A program made the position numbers and the translations under genes. A stretch of DNA of 64,000 nt from Eurosta solidaginis (taxonomy: Eukaryota; Arthropoda; Insecta; Diptera; Tephritidae). Shown piece by piece: positions 1 to 12,356 of the stretch. Under the pieces are notes generated by a model. The model saw nothing but the letters and a program-made list of their open reading frames with translations, had not been told where the DNA came from and did no database searches. Positions within the stretch are counted from its first letter, which is position 1. The number at the start of each line of letters is the position of its first letter. The stretch covers positions 186,001 through 250,000 of the forward strand of contig NW_027137024.1 in NCBI RefSeq assembly GCF_040869045.1, read 5' to 3'.

Positions 1-2
1 AT

Positions 3-280
3 AACGTGTACGAATTTGTTTAACGCATTTGTTTTGGTTACTCGACGTCTCCGTTCTCGTGTAGCCTACATATTGCGTTTTTTTTTTAATTTGCTTACCG
101 GGCTAAAGGTTAGCATGTTTAAAATACGTAAGTCGTTTTGTTCATCATATTTAAGTAGATAACTCATCAGTTGTTTGCATCAGAGCGATAATTTTTGAGA
201 TAGTTATTAAAACTGTTTAAAGGTTGTCAAACGTTGTTTCTCGTCGTATATCCTTTAATTCTAGAGTTATATTGATAAAT
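3..280 (+). repeat. Reference monomer (278 bp) of the satellite
   Basis: This is the first complete monomer and is used as the phase reference; the phase is arbitrary. It is about 32% GC, T-rich on this strand, and has 14 CpG dinucleotides. It holds one T-run, recognition-like palindromes GACGTC, TACGTA, AACGTT and TCTAGA, and two TTTAAA sites. Recurrent variable positions across the array are: gtaCg/gtaAg after the start, gcatG/C/A before 'ttaaaa', the cat/caa block near base 170 (catcatat, catcaaat, caacaaat), ttAag/ttGag, cagCag/catcag, gcgaTaa/gcgaCaa, and tttaaTtc/tttaaCtc. This copy itself carries the rare 'ctcgtcgta' and 'gagttatatt' variants that recur near 7,480 and 12,210. Confidence 0.95.
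78..87 (+). repeat. Poly-T tract, example of one per monomer
   Basis: A run of 10 T lies between 'attgcg' and 'aatttgctta'. The same tract is present in essentially every monomer and ranges by eye from about 8 (near 12,876) to 14 (near 2,026-2,039). It accounts for most of the 276-279 bp variation in monomer length. A few tracts are interrupted: 'gttatttttt' near 12,600, 'tttttttctt' near 43,951 and 51,738, and 'ttttgttaa' near 44,511 and 52,299. The interruptions are shared by HOR copies, so they are inherited rather than sequencing noise. Rigid poly(dA:dT) tracts generally disfavour nucleosomes; any such role here is inference. Confidence 0.9.
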
Positions 281-3067
281 AACGTGTAAGAATTTGTTTA
301 ACGCATTTGTTTTGGTTACTCGACGTCTCCGTTCTCGTGTAGCCTACATATTGCGTTTTTTTTTTTAATTTGCTTACCGGGCTAAAGGTTAGCATATTTA
401 AAATACGTAAGTCGTTTTGTTCATCATATTTAAGTAGATAACTCATCAGTTGTTTGCATCAGAGCGATAATTTTTGAGATAGTTATTAAAATGGTTTAAA
501 GGTTGTCAAACGTTGTTTCTCGTTGTATATCCTTTAATTCTAGAGTTAAATTGATAAATAACGTGTACGAATTTGTTTAACGCATTTGTTTTGGTTACTC
601 GACGTCTCCGTTCTCGTGTAGCCTACATATTGGGTTTTTTTTTATTTGCTTACCGGGCTAAAGGTTAGCATGCTTAAAATACGTAAGTCGTTTTGTTCAA
701 CAAATTTGAGTAGATAACTCATCAGTTGTTTGCATCAGAGCGACAATTTTTGAGATAGTTATTAAAACTGTTTAAAGGTTGTCAAACGTTGTTTCTCGTT
801 GTATATCCTTTAATTCTAGAGTTAAATTGATAAATAACGTGTACGAATTTGTTTAACGCATTTGTTTTGGTTACTCGACGTCTCCGTTCTCGTGTAGCCT
901 ACATATTGCGTTTTTTTTTTAATTTGCTTACCGGGCTAAAGGTTAGCATGTTTAAAATACGTAAGTCGTTTTGTTCATCAAATTTAAGTAGATAACTCAT
1001 CAGTTGTTTGCATCAGAGCGATAATTTTTGAGATAGTTATTAAAACTGTTTAAAGGTTGTCAAACGTTGTTTCTCGTTGTATATCCTTTAATTCTAGAGT
1101 TAAATTGATAAATAACGTGTACGAATTTGTTTAACGCATTTGTTTTGGTTACTCGACGTCTCCGTTCTCGTGTAGCCTACATATTGCGTTTTTTTTTTTT
1201 TAATTTGCTTACCGGGCTAAAGGTTAGCATGTTTAAAATACGTAAGTCGTTTTGTTCATCAAATTTGAGCAGATAACTCAGCAGTTGTTTGCATCAGAGC
1301 GACAATTTTTGAGATAGTTATTAAAACTGTTTAAAGGTTGTCAAACGTTGTTTCTCGTTGTATATCCTTTAACTCTAGAGTTAAATTGATAAATAACGTG
1401 TACGAATTTGTTTAACGCATTTGTTTTGGTTACTCGACGTCTCCGTTCTCGTGTAGCCTACATATTGCGTTTTTTTTTTAAATTGCTTAACGGGCTAAAG
1501 GTTAGCATGTTTAAAATACGTAAGTCGTTTTGTTCAACAAATTTGAGTAGATAACTCATCAGTTGTTTGCATCAGAGCGATAATTTTTGAGATAGTTATT
1601 AAAACTGTTTAAAGGTTGTCAAACGTTGTTTCTCGTTGTATATCCTTTAATTCTAGAGTTAAATTGATAAATAACGTGTAAGAATTTGTTTAACGCATTT
1701 GTTTTGGTTACTCGACGTCTCCGTTCTCGTGTAGCCTACATATTGCGTTTTTTTTTTAATTTGCTTACCGGGCTAAAGGTTAGCATGCTTAAAATACGTA
1801 AGTCGTTTTGTTCATCATATTTAAGTAGATAACTCATCAGTTGTTTGCATCAGAGCGATAATTTTTGAGATAGTTATTAAAACTGTTTACAGGTTGTCAA
1901 ACGTTGTTTCTCGTTGTATATCCTTTAATTCTAGAGTTAAATTGATAAATAACGTGTACGAATTTGTTTAACGCATTTGTTTTGGTTACTCGACGTCTCC
2001 GTTCTCGTGTAGCCTACATATTGCGTTTTTTTTTTTTTTAATTTGCTTACCGGGCTAAAGGTTAGCATGTTTAAAATACGTAAGTCGTTTTGTTCATCAT
2101 ATTTAAGTAGATAACTCATCAGTTCTTTGCATCAGAGTGATAATTTTTGAGATAGTTATTAAAACTGTTTAAAGGTTGTCAAACGTTGTTTCTCGTTGTA
2201 TATCCTTTAATTCTAGAGTTAAATTGATAAATAACGTGTAAGAATTTGTTTAACGCATTTGTTTTGGTTACTCGACGTCTCCGTTCTCGTGTAGCCTACA
2301 TATTGCGTTTTTTTTTTAATTTGCTTACCGGGCTAAAGGTTAGCATGTTTAAAATACGTAAGTCGTTTTGTTCAACAAATTTAAGTAGATAACTCATCAG
2401 TTGTTTGCATCAGAGCGATAATTTTTGAGATAGTTATTAAAACTGTTTAAAGGTTGTCAAACGTTTGTTTCTCGTTGTATATCCTTTAATTCTAGAGTTA
2501 AATTATAAATAACGTGTACGAATTTGTTTAACGCATTTGTTTTGGTTACTCGACGTCTCCGTTCTCGTGTAGCCTACATATTGCGTTTTTTTTTTAATTT
2601 GCTTACCGGGCTAAAGGTTAGCATGCTTAAAATACGTAAGTCGTTTTGTTCATCAAATTTGAGTAGATAACTCAGCAGTTGTTTGCATCAGAGCGACAAT
2701 TTTTGAGATAGTTATTAAAACTGTTTAAAGGTTGTCAAACGTTGTTTCTCGTTGTATATCCTTTAATTCTAGAGTTAAATTGATAAATAACGTGTACGAA
2801 TTTGTTTAACGCATTTGTTTTGGTTACTCGACGTCTCCGTTCTCGTGTAGCCTACATATTGCGTTTTTTTTTTTAATTTGCTTACCGGGCTAAGGGTTAG
2901 CATGTTTAAAATACGTAAGTCGTTTTGTTCAACAAATTTGAGTAGATAACTCATCAGTTGTTTGCATCAGAGCGATAATTTTTGAGATAGTTATTAAAAC
3001 TGTTTAAAGGTTGTCAAACGTTGTTTCTCGTTGTATATCCTTTAATTCTAGAGTTAAATTGATAAAT

Positions 3068-4733
3068 AACGTGTACGAATTTGTTTAACGCATTTGTTTT
3101 GGTTACTCGACGTCTCCGTTCTCGTGTAGCCTACATATTGCGTTTTTTTTTAATTTGCTTACCGGGCTAAAGGTTAGCATGTTTAAAATACGTAAGTCGT
3201 TTTGTTCATCAAATTTAAGTAGATAACCCATCAGTTGTTTGCATCAGAGCGACAATTTTTGAGATAGTTATTAAAACTGTTTAAAGGTTGTCAAACGTTG
3301 TTTCTCGTTGTATATCCTTTAATTCTAGAGTTAAATTGATAAATAACGTGTAAGAATTTGTTTAACGCATTTGTTTTGGTTACTCGACGTCTCCGTTCTC
3401 GTGTAGCCTACATATTGCGTTTTTTTTTTAATTTGCTTACCGGGATAAAGGTTAGCATTCTTAAAATACGTAAGTCGTTTTGTTCATCATATTTAAGTAG
3501 ATAACTCATCAGTTGTTTGCATCAGAGCGATAATTTTTGAGATAGTTATTAAAACTGTTTAAAGGTTGTCAAACGTTGTTTCTCGTTGTATATCCTTTAA
3601 TTCTAGAGTTAAATTGATAAATAACGTGTACCAATTTGTTTAACGCATTTGTTTTGGTTACTCGACGTCTCCGTTCTCGTGTAGCCTACATATTGCGTTT
3701 TTTTTTTAATTTGCTTACCGGGCTAAAGGTTAGCATGTTTAAAATACGTAAGTCGTTTTGTTCATCATATTTAAGTAGATAACTCATCAGTTGTTTGCAT
3801 CAGAGCGATAATTTTTGAGATAGTTATTAAAACTGTTTAAAGGTTGTCAAACGTTGTTTCTCGTTGTATATCCTTTAATTCTAGAGTTAAATTGATAAAT
3901 AACGTGTACGAATTTGTTTAACGCATTTGTTTTGGTTACTCGACGTCTCCGTTCTCGTGTAGCCTACATATTGCGTTTTTTTTTAATTTGCTTACCGGGC
4001 TAAAGGTTAGCATGTTTAAAATACGTAAGTCGTTTTGTTCATCAAATTTAAGTAGATAACCCATCAGTTGTTTGCATCAGAGCGACAATTTTTGAGATAG
4101 TTATTAAAACTGTTTAAAGGTTGTCAAACGTTGTTTCTCGTTGTATATCCTTTAATTCTAGAGTTAAATTGATAAATAACGTGTAAGAATTTGTTTAACG
4201 CATTTGTTTTGGTTACTCGACGTCTCCGTTCTCGTGTAGCCTACATATTGCGTTTTTTTTTTAATTTGCTTACCGGGATAAAGGTTAGCATTCTTAAAAT
4301 ACGTAAGTCGTTTTGTTCATCATATTTAAGTAGATAACTCATCAGTTGTTTGCATCAGAGCGATAATTTTTGAGATAGTTATTAAAACTGTTTAAAGGTT
4401 GTCAAACGTTGTTTCTCGTTGTATATCCTTTAATTCTAGAGTTAAATTGATAAATAACGTGTACCAATTTGTTTAACGCATTTGTTTTGGTTACTCGACG
4501 TCTCCGTTCTCGTGTAGCCTACATATTGCGTTTTTTTTTTAATTTGCTTACCGGGCTAAAGGTTAGCATGCTTAAAATACGTAAGTCGTTTTGTTCAACA
4601 AATTTGAGTAGATAACTCATCAGTTGTTTGCATCAGAGCGACAATTTTTGAGATAGTTATTAAAACTGTTTAAAGGTTGTCAAACGTTGTTTCTCGTTGT
4701 ATATCCTTTAATTCTAGAGTTAAATTGATAAAT
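3068..4733 (+). repeat. 833-bp local tandem duplication of three monomers
   Basis: Monomers at 3,068, 3,345 and 3,623 are repeated at 3,901, 4,178 and 4,456. Shared linked variants are 'aacccatcag', then 'gggataaagg' with 'gcattctt', then 'gtaccaat'. The first two monomers of each copy look identical, including T-run length. The third monomer diverges after 'gtaccaat', which places one edge of the exchange there. U2 carries a single version of this triplet (about 8,079-8,900). Confidence 0.85.
4456..4733 (+). repeat. Chimeric monomer closing the 833-bp duplication
   Basis: Its first part has 'gtaccaat', like the monomers at 3,623 and about 8,630. Its later part has 'gcatgctt', 'caacaaatttgag' and 'gcgacaa', like the monomer at about 9,187. 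In U2 those two monomers lie two positions apart, so this copy reads as a fusion that skipped two monomers. Confidence 0.7.
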
Positions 4734-7627
4734 AACGTGTACGAATTTGTTTAACGCATTTGTTTTGGTTACTCGACGTCTCCGTTCTCGTGTAGCCTAC
4801 ATATTGCGTTTTTTTTTTTAATTTGCTTACCGGGCTAAAGGTTAGCATGTTTAAAATACGTAAGTCGTTTTGTTCATCAAATTTAAGTAGATAACTCATC
4901 AGTTGTTTGCATCAGAGCGATAATTTTTGAGATAGTTATTAAAACTGTTTAAAGGTTGTCAAACGTTGTTTCTCGTTGTATATCCTTTAATTCTAGAGTT
5001 AAATTGATAAATAACGTGTACGAATTTGTTTAACGCATTTGTTTTGGTTACTCGACGTCTCCGTTCTCGTGTAGCCTACATATTGCGTTTTTTTTTTTTA
5101 ATTTGCTTACCGGGCTAAAGGTTAGCATGTTTAAAATACGTAAGTCGTTTTGTTCATCAAATTTGAGTAGATAACTCAGCAGTTGTTTGCATCAGAGCGA
5201 CAATTTTTGAGATAGTTATTAAAACTGTTTAAAGGTTGTCAAACGTTGTTTCTCGTTGTATATCCTTTAATTCTAGAGTTAAATTGATAAATAACGTGTA
5301 CGAATTTGTTTAACGCATTTGTTTTGGTTACTCGACGTCTCCGTTCTCGTGTAGCCTACATATTGCGTTTTTTTTTTTAATTTGCTTACCGGGCTAAAGG
5401 TTAGCATGTTTAAAATACGTAAGTCGTTTTGTTCAACAAATTTGAGTAGATAACTCATCAGTTGTTTGCATCAGAGCGATAATTTTTGAGATAGTTATTA
5501 AAACTGTTTAAAGGTTGTCAAACGTTGTTTCTCGTTGTATATCCTTTAATTCTAGAGTTAAATTGATAAATAACGTGTACGAATTTGTTTAACGCATTTC
5601 TTTTGGTTACTCGACGTCTACGTTCTCGTGTAGCCTACATATTGCGTTTTTTTTTTTAATTTGCTTACCGGGCTAAAGGTTAGCATGTTTAAAATACGTA
5701 AGTCGTTTTGTTCATCATATTTAAGTAGATAACTCATCAGTTGTTTGCATCAGAGCGATAATTTTTGAGATATTTATTAAAACTGTTTAAAGGTTGTCAA
5801 ACGTTGTTTCTCGTTGTATATCCTTTAATTCTAGAGTTAAATTGATAAATAACGTGTAAGAATTTGTTTAACGCATTTGTTTTGGTTACTCGACGTCTCC
5901 GTTCTCGTGTAGCCTACATATTGCGTTTTTTTTTAATTTGCTTACCGGGCTAAAGGTTAGCATGTTTAAAATACGTAAGTCGTTTTGTTCATCATATTTA
6001 AGTAGATAACTCATCAGTTGTTTGCATCAGAGCGACAATTTTTGAGATAGTTATTAAAACTGTTTAAAGGTTGTCAAACGTTGTTTCTCGTTGTATATCC
6101 TTAATTCTAGAGTTAAATTGATAAATAACGTGTACGAATTTGTTTAACGCATTTGTTTTGGTTACTCGACGTCTCCGTTCTCGTGTAGCCTACATATTGC
6201 GTTTTTTTTTAATTTGCTTACCGGGCTAAAAGTTAGCATGTTTAAAATACGTAAGTCGTTTTGTTCATCATATTTAAGTAGATAACTCATCAGTTGTTTG
6301 CATCAGAGCGATAATTTTTGAGATAGTTATTAAAACTGTTTAAAGGTTGTCAAACGTTGTTTCTCGTTGTATATCCTTTAATTCTAGAGTTAAATTGATA
6401 AATAACGTGTACGAATTTGTTTAACGCATTTGTTTTGGTTACTCGACGTCTCCGTTCTCGTGTAGCCTACATATTGCGTTTTTTTTTAATTTGCTTACCG
6501 GGCTAAAGGTTAGCATGTTTAAAATACGTAAGTCGTTTTGTTCATCAAATTTAAGTAGATAACTCATCAGTTGTTTGCATCAGAGCGATAATTTTTGAGA
6601 TAGTTATTAAAACTGTTTAAAGGTTGTCAAACGTTGTTTCTCGTTGTATATCCTTTAATTCTAGAGTTAAATTGATAAATAATGTGTACGAATTAGTTTA
6701 ACGCATTTGTTTTGGTTACTCGACGTCTCCGTTCTCGTGTAGCCTACCTATTGCGTTTTTTTTTTTTAATTTGCTTACCGGGCTAAAGGTTAGCATGTTT
6801 AAAATACGTAAGTCGTTTTGTTCATCAAATTTAAGTAGATAACTCATCAGTTGTTTGCATCAGAGCGATAATTTTTGAGATAGTTATTAAAACTGTTTAA
6901 AGGTTGTCAAACGTTGTTTCTCGTTGTATATCCTTTAATTCTAGAGTTAAATTGATAAATAACGTGTACGAATTTGTTTAACGCATTTGTTTTGGTTACT
7001 CGACGTCTCCGTTCTCGTGTAGCCTACATATTGCGTTTTTTTTTTAATTTGCTTACCGGGCTAAAGGTTAGCATGTTTAAAATGCGTAAGTCGTTTTGTT
7101 CATCATATTTAAGTAGATAACTCATCAGTTGTTTGCATCAGAGCGATAATTTTTGAGATAGTTATTAAAACTGTTTAAAGGTTGTCAAACGTTGTTTCTC
7201 ATTGTATATCCTTTAATTCTAGAGTTAAATTGATAAATAACGTGTACGAATTTGTTTAACGCATTTGTTTTGGTTACTCGACGTCTCCGTTCTCGTGTAG
7301 CCTACATATTGCGTTTTTTTTTTAATTTGCTTACCGGGCTAAAGGTTAGCATGTTTAAAATACGTAAGTCGTTTTGTTCATCATATTTAAGTAGATAACT
7401 CATCAGTTGTTTGCATCAGAGCGATAATTTTTGAGATAGTTATTAAAACTGTTTAAAGGTTGTCAAACGTTGTTTCTCGTCGTATATCCTTTAATTCTAG
7501 AGTTATATTGATAAATAACGTGTAAGAATTTGTTTAACGCATTTGTTTTGGTTACTCGACGTCTCCGTTCTCGTGTAGCCTACATATTGCGTTTTTTTTT
7601 TTAATTTGCTTACCGGGCTAAAGGTTA

Positions 7628-10600
7628 GCATATTTAAAATACGTAGGTCGTTTTGTTCATCATATTTAAGTAGATAACTCATCAGTTGTTTGCATCAGAG
7701 CGATAATTTTTGAGATAGTTATTAAAATGGTTTAAAGGTTGTCAAACGTTGTTTCTCGTTGTATATCCTTTAATTCTAGAGTTAAATTGGTAAATAACGT
7801 GTACGAATTTGTTTAACGCATTTGTTTTGGTTACTCGACGTCTCCGTTCTCGTGTAGCCTACATATTGCGTTTTTTTTTAATTTGCTTACCGGGCTAAAA
7901 GTTAGCATGTTTAAAATACGTAAGTCGTTTTGTTCATCATATTTAAGTAGATAACTCATCAGTTGTTTGCGTCAGAGCGATAATTTTTGAGATAGTTATT
8001 AAAACTGTTTAAAGGTTGTCAAACGTTGTTTCTCGTCGTATATCCTTTAATTGTAGAGTTAAATTGATAAATAACGTGTACGAATTTGTTTAACGCATTT
8101 GTTTTGGTTACTCGACGTCTCCGTTCTCGTGTAGCCTACATATTGCGTTTTTTTTTAATTTGCTTACCGGGCTAAAGGTTAGCATGTTTAAAATACGTAA
8201 GTCGTTTTGTTCATCAAATTTAAGTAGATAACCCATCAGTTGTTTGCATCAGAGCGACAATTTTTGAGATAGTTATTAAAACTGTTTAAAGGTTGTCAAA
8301 CGTTGTTTCTCGTTGTATATCCTTTAATTCTAGAGTTAAATTGATAAATAACGTGTAAGAATTTGTTTAACGCATTTGTTTTGGTTACTCGACGTCTCCG
8401 TTCTCGTGTAGCCTACATATTGCGTTTTTTTTTTAATTTGCTTACCGGGATAAAGGTTAGCATTCTTAAAATACGTAAGTCGTTTTGTTCATCATATTTA
8501 AGTAGATAACTCATCAGTTGTTTGCATCAGAGCGATAATTTTTGAGATAGTTATTAAAACTGTTTAAAGGTTGTCAAACGTTGTTTCTCGTTGTATATCC
8601 TTTAATTCTAGAGTTAAATTGATAAATAACGTGTACCAATTTGTTTAACGCATTTGTTTTGGTTACTCGACGTCTCCGTTCTCGTGTAGCCTACATATTG
8701 CGTTTTTTTTTTAATTTGCTTACCGGGCTAAAGGTTAGCATGTTTGAAATACGTAAGTCGTTTTGTTCATCATATTTAAGTAGATAACTCATCAGTTGTT
8801 TGCATCAGAGCGATAATTTTTGAGATAGTTATTAAAACTGTTTAAAGGTTGTCAAACGTTGTTTCTCGTTGTATATCCTTTAATTCTAGAGTTAAATTGA
8901 TAAATAACGTGTAAGAATTTGTTTAACGCATTTGTTTTGGTTACTCGACGTCTCCGTTCTCGTGTAGCCTACATATTGCGTTTTTTTTTTTAATTTGCTT
9001 ACCGGGCTAGAGGTTAGCATGTTTAAAATACGTAAGTCGTTTTGTTCAACAAATTTAAGTAGATAACTCATCAGTTGTTTGCATCAGAGCGATAATTTTT
9101 GAGATAGTTATTAAAACTGTTTAAAGGTTGTCAAACGTTGTTTCTCGTTGTATATCCTTTATTTCTAGAGTTAAATTGATAAATAACGTGTACGAATTTG
9201 TTTAACGCATTTGTTTTGGTTACTCGACGTCTCCGTTCTCGTGTAGCCTACATATTGCGTTTTTTTTTTTTAATTTGCTTACCGGGCTAAAGGTTAGCAT
9301 GCTTAAAATACGTAAGTCGTTTTGTTCAACAAATTTGAGTAGATAACTCATCAGTTGTTTGCATCAGAGCGACAATTTTTGAGATAGTTATTAAAACTGT
9401 TTAAAGGTTGTCAAACGTTGTTTCTCGTTGTATATCCTTTAATTCTAGAGTTAAATTGATAAATAACGTGTACGAATTTGTTTAACGCATTTGTTTTGGT
9501 TACTCGACGTCTCCGTTCTCGTGTAGCCTACATATTGCGTTTTTTTTTTTAATTTGCTTACCGGGCTAAAGGTTAGCATGTTTAAAATACGTAAGTCGTT
9601 TTGTTCATCAAATTTAAGTAGATAACTCATCAGTTGTTTGCATCAGAGCGACAATTTTTGAGATAGTTATTAAAACTGTTTAAAGGTTGTCAAACGTTGT
9701 TTCTCGTTATATATCCTTTAATTCTAGAGTTAAATTGATAAATAACGTGTACGAATTTGTTTAACGCATTTGTTTTGGTTACTCGACGTCTCCGTTCTCG
9801 TGTAGCCTACATATTGCGTTTTTTTTTTTTTAATTTGCTTACCGGGCTAAAGGTTAGCATGTTTAAAATACGTAAGTCGTTTTGTTCATCAAATTTGAGT
9901 AGATAACTCAGCAGTTGTTTGCATCAGAGCGACAATTTTTGAGATAGTTATTAAAACTGTTTAAAGGTTGTCAAACGTTGTTTCTCGTTGTATATCCTTT
10001 AACTCTAGAGTTAAATTGATAAATAACGTGTACGAATTTGTTTAACGCATTTGTTTTGGTTACTCGACGTCTCCGTTCTCGTGTAGCCTACATATTGCGT
10101 TTTTTTTTTAATTTGCTTACCGGGCTAAAGGTTAGCATGTTTAAAATACGTAAGTCGTTTTGTTCAACAAATTTGAGTAGATAACTCATCAGTTGTTTGC
10201 ATCAGAGCGATAATTTTTGAGATAGTTATTAAAACTGTTTAAAGGTTGTCAAACGTTGTTTCTCGTTGTATATCCTTTAATTCTAGAGTTAAATTGATAA
10301 ATAACGTGTACGAATTTGTTTAACGCATTTGTTTTGGTTACTCGACGTCTACGTTCTCGTGTAGCCTACATATTGCGTTTTTTTTTTAATTTGCTTACCG
10401 GGCTAAAGGTTAGCATGTTTAAAATACGTAAGTCGTTTTGTTCATCATATTTAAGTAGATAACTCATCAGTTGTTTGCATCAGAGCGATAATTTTTGAGA
10501 TAGTTATTAAAACTGTTTAAAGGTTGTCAAACGTTGTTTCTCGTTGTATATCCTTTAATTCTAGAGATAAATTGATAAATAACGTGTAAGAATTTGTTTA

Positions 10601-12356
10601 ACGCATTTGTTTTGGTTATTCGACGTCTCCGTTCTCGTGTAGCCTACATATTGCGTTTTTTTTTAATTTGCTTACCGGGCTAAAGGTTAGCATGTTTAAA
10701 ATACGTAAGTCGTTTTGTTCATCATATTTAAGTAGATAACTCATCAGTTGTTTGCATCAGAGCGACAATTTTTGAGATAGTTATTAAAACTGTTTAAAGG
10801 TTGTCAAACGTTGTTTCTCGTTGTATATCCTTAATTCTAGAGTTAAATTGATAAATAACGTGTACGAATTTGTTTAACGCATTTGTTTTGGTTACTCGAC
10901 GTCTCCGTTCTCGTGTAGCCTACATATTGCGTTTTTTTTTAATTTGCTTACCGGGCTAAAAGTTAGCATGTTTAAAATACGTAAGTCGTTTTGTTCATCA
11001 TATTTAAGTAGATAACTCATCAGTTGTTTGCATCAGAGCGATAATTTTTGAGATAGTTATTAAAACTGTTTAAAGGTTGTCAAACGTTGTTTCTCGTTGT
11101 ATATCCTTTAATTCTAGAGTTAAATTGATAAATAACGTGTACGAATTTGTTTAACGCATTTGTTTTGGTTACTCGACGTCTCCGTTCTCGTGTAGCCTGC
11201 ATATTGCGTTTTTTTTTAATTTGCTTACCGGGCTAAAGGTTAGCATGTTTAAAATACGTAAGTCGTTTTGTTCATCAAATTTAAGTAGATAACTCATCAG
11301 TTGTTTGCATCAGAGCGATAATTTTTGAGATAGTTATTAAAACTGTTTAAAGGTTGTCAAACGTTGTTTCTCGTTGTATATCCTTTAATTCTAGAGTTAA
11401 ATTGATAAATAACGTGTACGAATTAGTTTAACGCATTTGTTTTGGTTACTCGACGTCTCCGTTCTCGTGTAGCCTACCTATTGCGTTTTTTTTTTTAATT
11501 TGCTTACCGGGCTAAAGGTTAGCATGTTTAAAATACGTAAGTCGTTTTGTTCATCAAATTTAATTAGATAACTCATCAGTTGTTTGCATCAGAGCGATAA
11601 TTTTTGAGATAGTTATTAAAACTGTTTAAAGGTTGTCAAACGTTGTTTCTCGTTGTATATCCTTTAATTCTAGAGTTAAATTGATAAATAACGTGTACGA
11701 ATTTGTTTAACGCATTTGTTTTGGTTACTCGACGTCTCCGTTCTCGTGTAGCCTACATATTGCGTTTTTTTTTTAATTTGCTTACCGGGCTAAAGGTTAG
11801 CATGTTTAAAATGCGTAAGTCGTTTTGTTCATCATATTTAAGTAGATAACTCATCAGTTGTTTGCATCAGAGCGATAATTTTTGAGATAGTTATTAAAAC
11901 TGTTTAAAGGTTGTCAAACGTTGTTTCTCATTGTATATCCTTTAATTCTAGAGTTAAATTGATAAATAACGTGTACGAATTTGTTTAACGCATTTGTTTT
12001 GGTTACTCGACGTCTCCGTTCTCGTGTAGCCTACATATTGCGTTTTTTTTTTAATTTGCTTACCGGGCTAAAGGTTAGCATGTTTAAAATACGTAAGTCG
12101 TTTTGTTCATCATATTTAAGTAGATAACTCATCAGTTGTTTGCATCAGAGCGATAATTTTTGAGATAGTTATTAAAACTCTTTAAAGGTTGTCAAACGTT
12201 GTTTCTCGTCGTATATCCTTTAATTCTAGAGTTATATTGATAAATAACGTGTAAGAATTTGTTTAACGCATTTGTTTTGGTTACTCGACGTCTCCGTTCT
12301 CGTGTAGCCTACATATTGCGTTTTTTTTTTTAATTTGCTTACCGGGCTAAAGGTTA
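7628..12356 (+). repeat. HOR unit U2, 17 monomers (4.73 kb)
   Basis: The unit is bounded by 'gcatattt' at 7,628 and 12,357. Many markers recur at a constant offset of 4,729-4,732 bp relative to the second half of U1: ctcagcag, gtctacgttc, the missing T, aattag/acctatt and aatgcgtaag. Private differences such as 'gtaggtcg' (about 7,640), 'gtttgaaata' (about 8,745) and 'gcctgcat' (about 11,197) show it has evolved since duplication. Confidence 0.85.

Larger units (their letters stand above)
1..391 (+). repeat. End of a preceding HOR unit
   Basis: This holds one monomer with 'ctcgtcgta' (244) and 'gagttatatt', then the start of a 'gtaag' monomer. The same pair precedes the 'gcatattt' marker near 7,480 and 12,210, so the array continues upstream of the window in the same HOR family. 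Confidence 0.75.
392..7627 (+). repeat. HOR unit U1, about 26 monomers (7.24 kb)
   Basis: The unit is bounded by 'gcatattt' markers at 392 and 7,628. Its last ten monomers (from about 4,456) align one-to-one with those of U2 (from about 9,190). They share 'ctcagcag' (5,171; 9,903), 'gtctacgttc' (about 5,610; 10,344), 'tccttaattc' with one T missing (about 6,100; 10,830), 'aattagttta' with 'acctattgcg' (6,691; 11,421) and 'aatgcgtaag' (about 7,080; 11,810). The unit is longer than U2 partly because of an 833-bp internal duplication. Substitutions between U1 and U2 are visible but few. Confidence 0.8.

Noticed and set aside
33..55. tRNA-type B box near 'ggttactcgacgtctcc' (SINE origin)
   Set aside because: The spacing between GGTT, TCGA and TCC is wrong, and I found no A box at a plausible distance.
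100..115. CENP-B box near 'aatttgcttaccggg'
   Set aside because: The CGGG end fits, but the TTCG and central A of the mammalian box core do not; no other position in the monomer fits better.
244..252. Telomere-like or simple-sequence repeats
   Set aside because: Apart from the T-run and the short TA tract at the 54-bp remnants, no simple repeat or telomeric motif is present.
1937..2119. Minus-strand ORF of 60 codons
   Set aside because: It is a readthrough of the monomer. Its T-run (14) is 2 modulo 3, which keeps one minus-strand frame open across the tract; neighbouring monomers have other lengths and stop codons. Not conserved as a protein.
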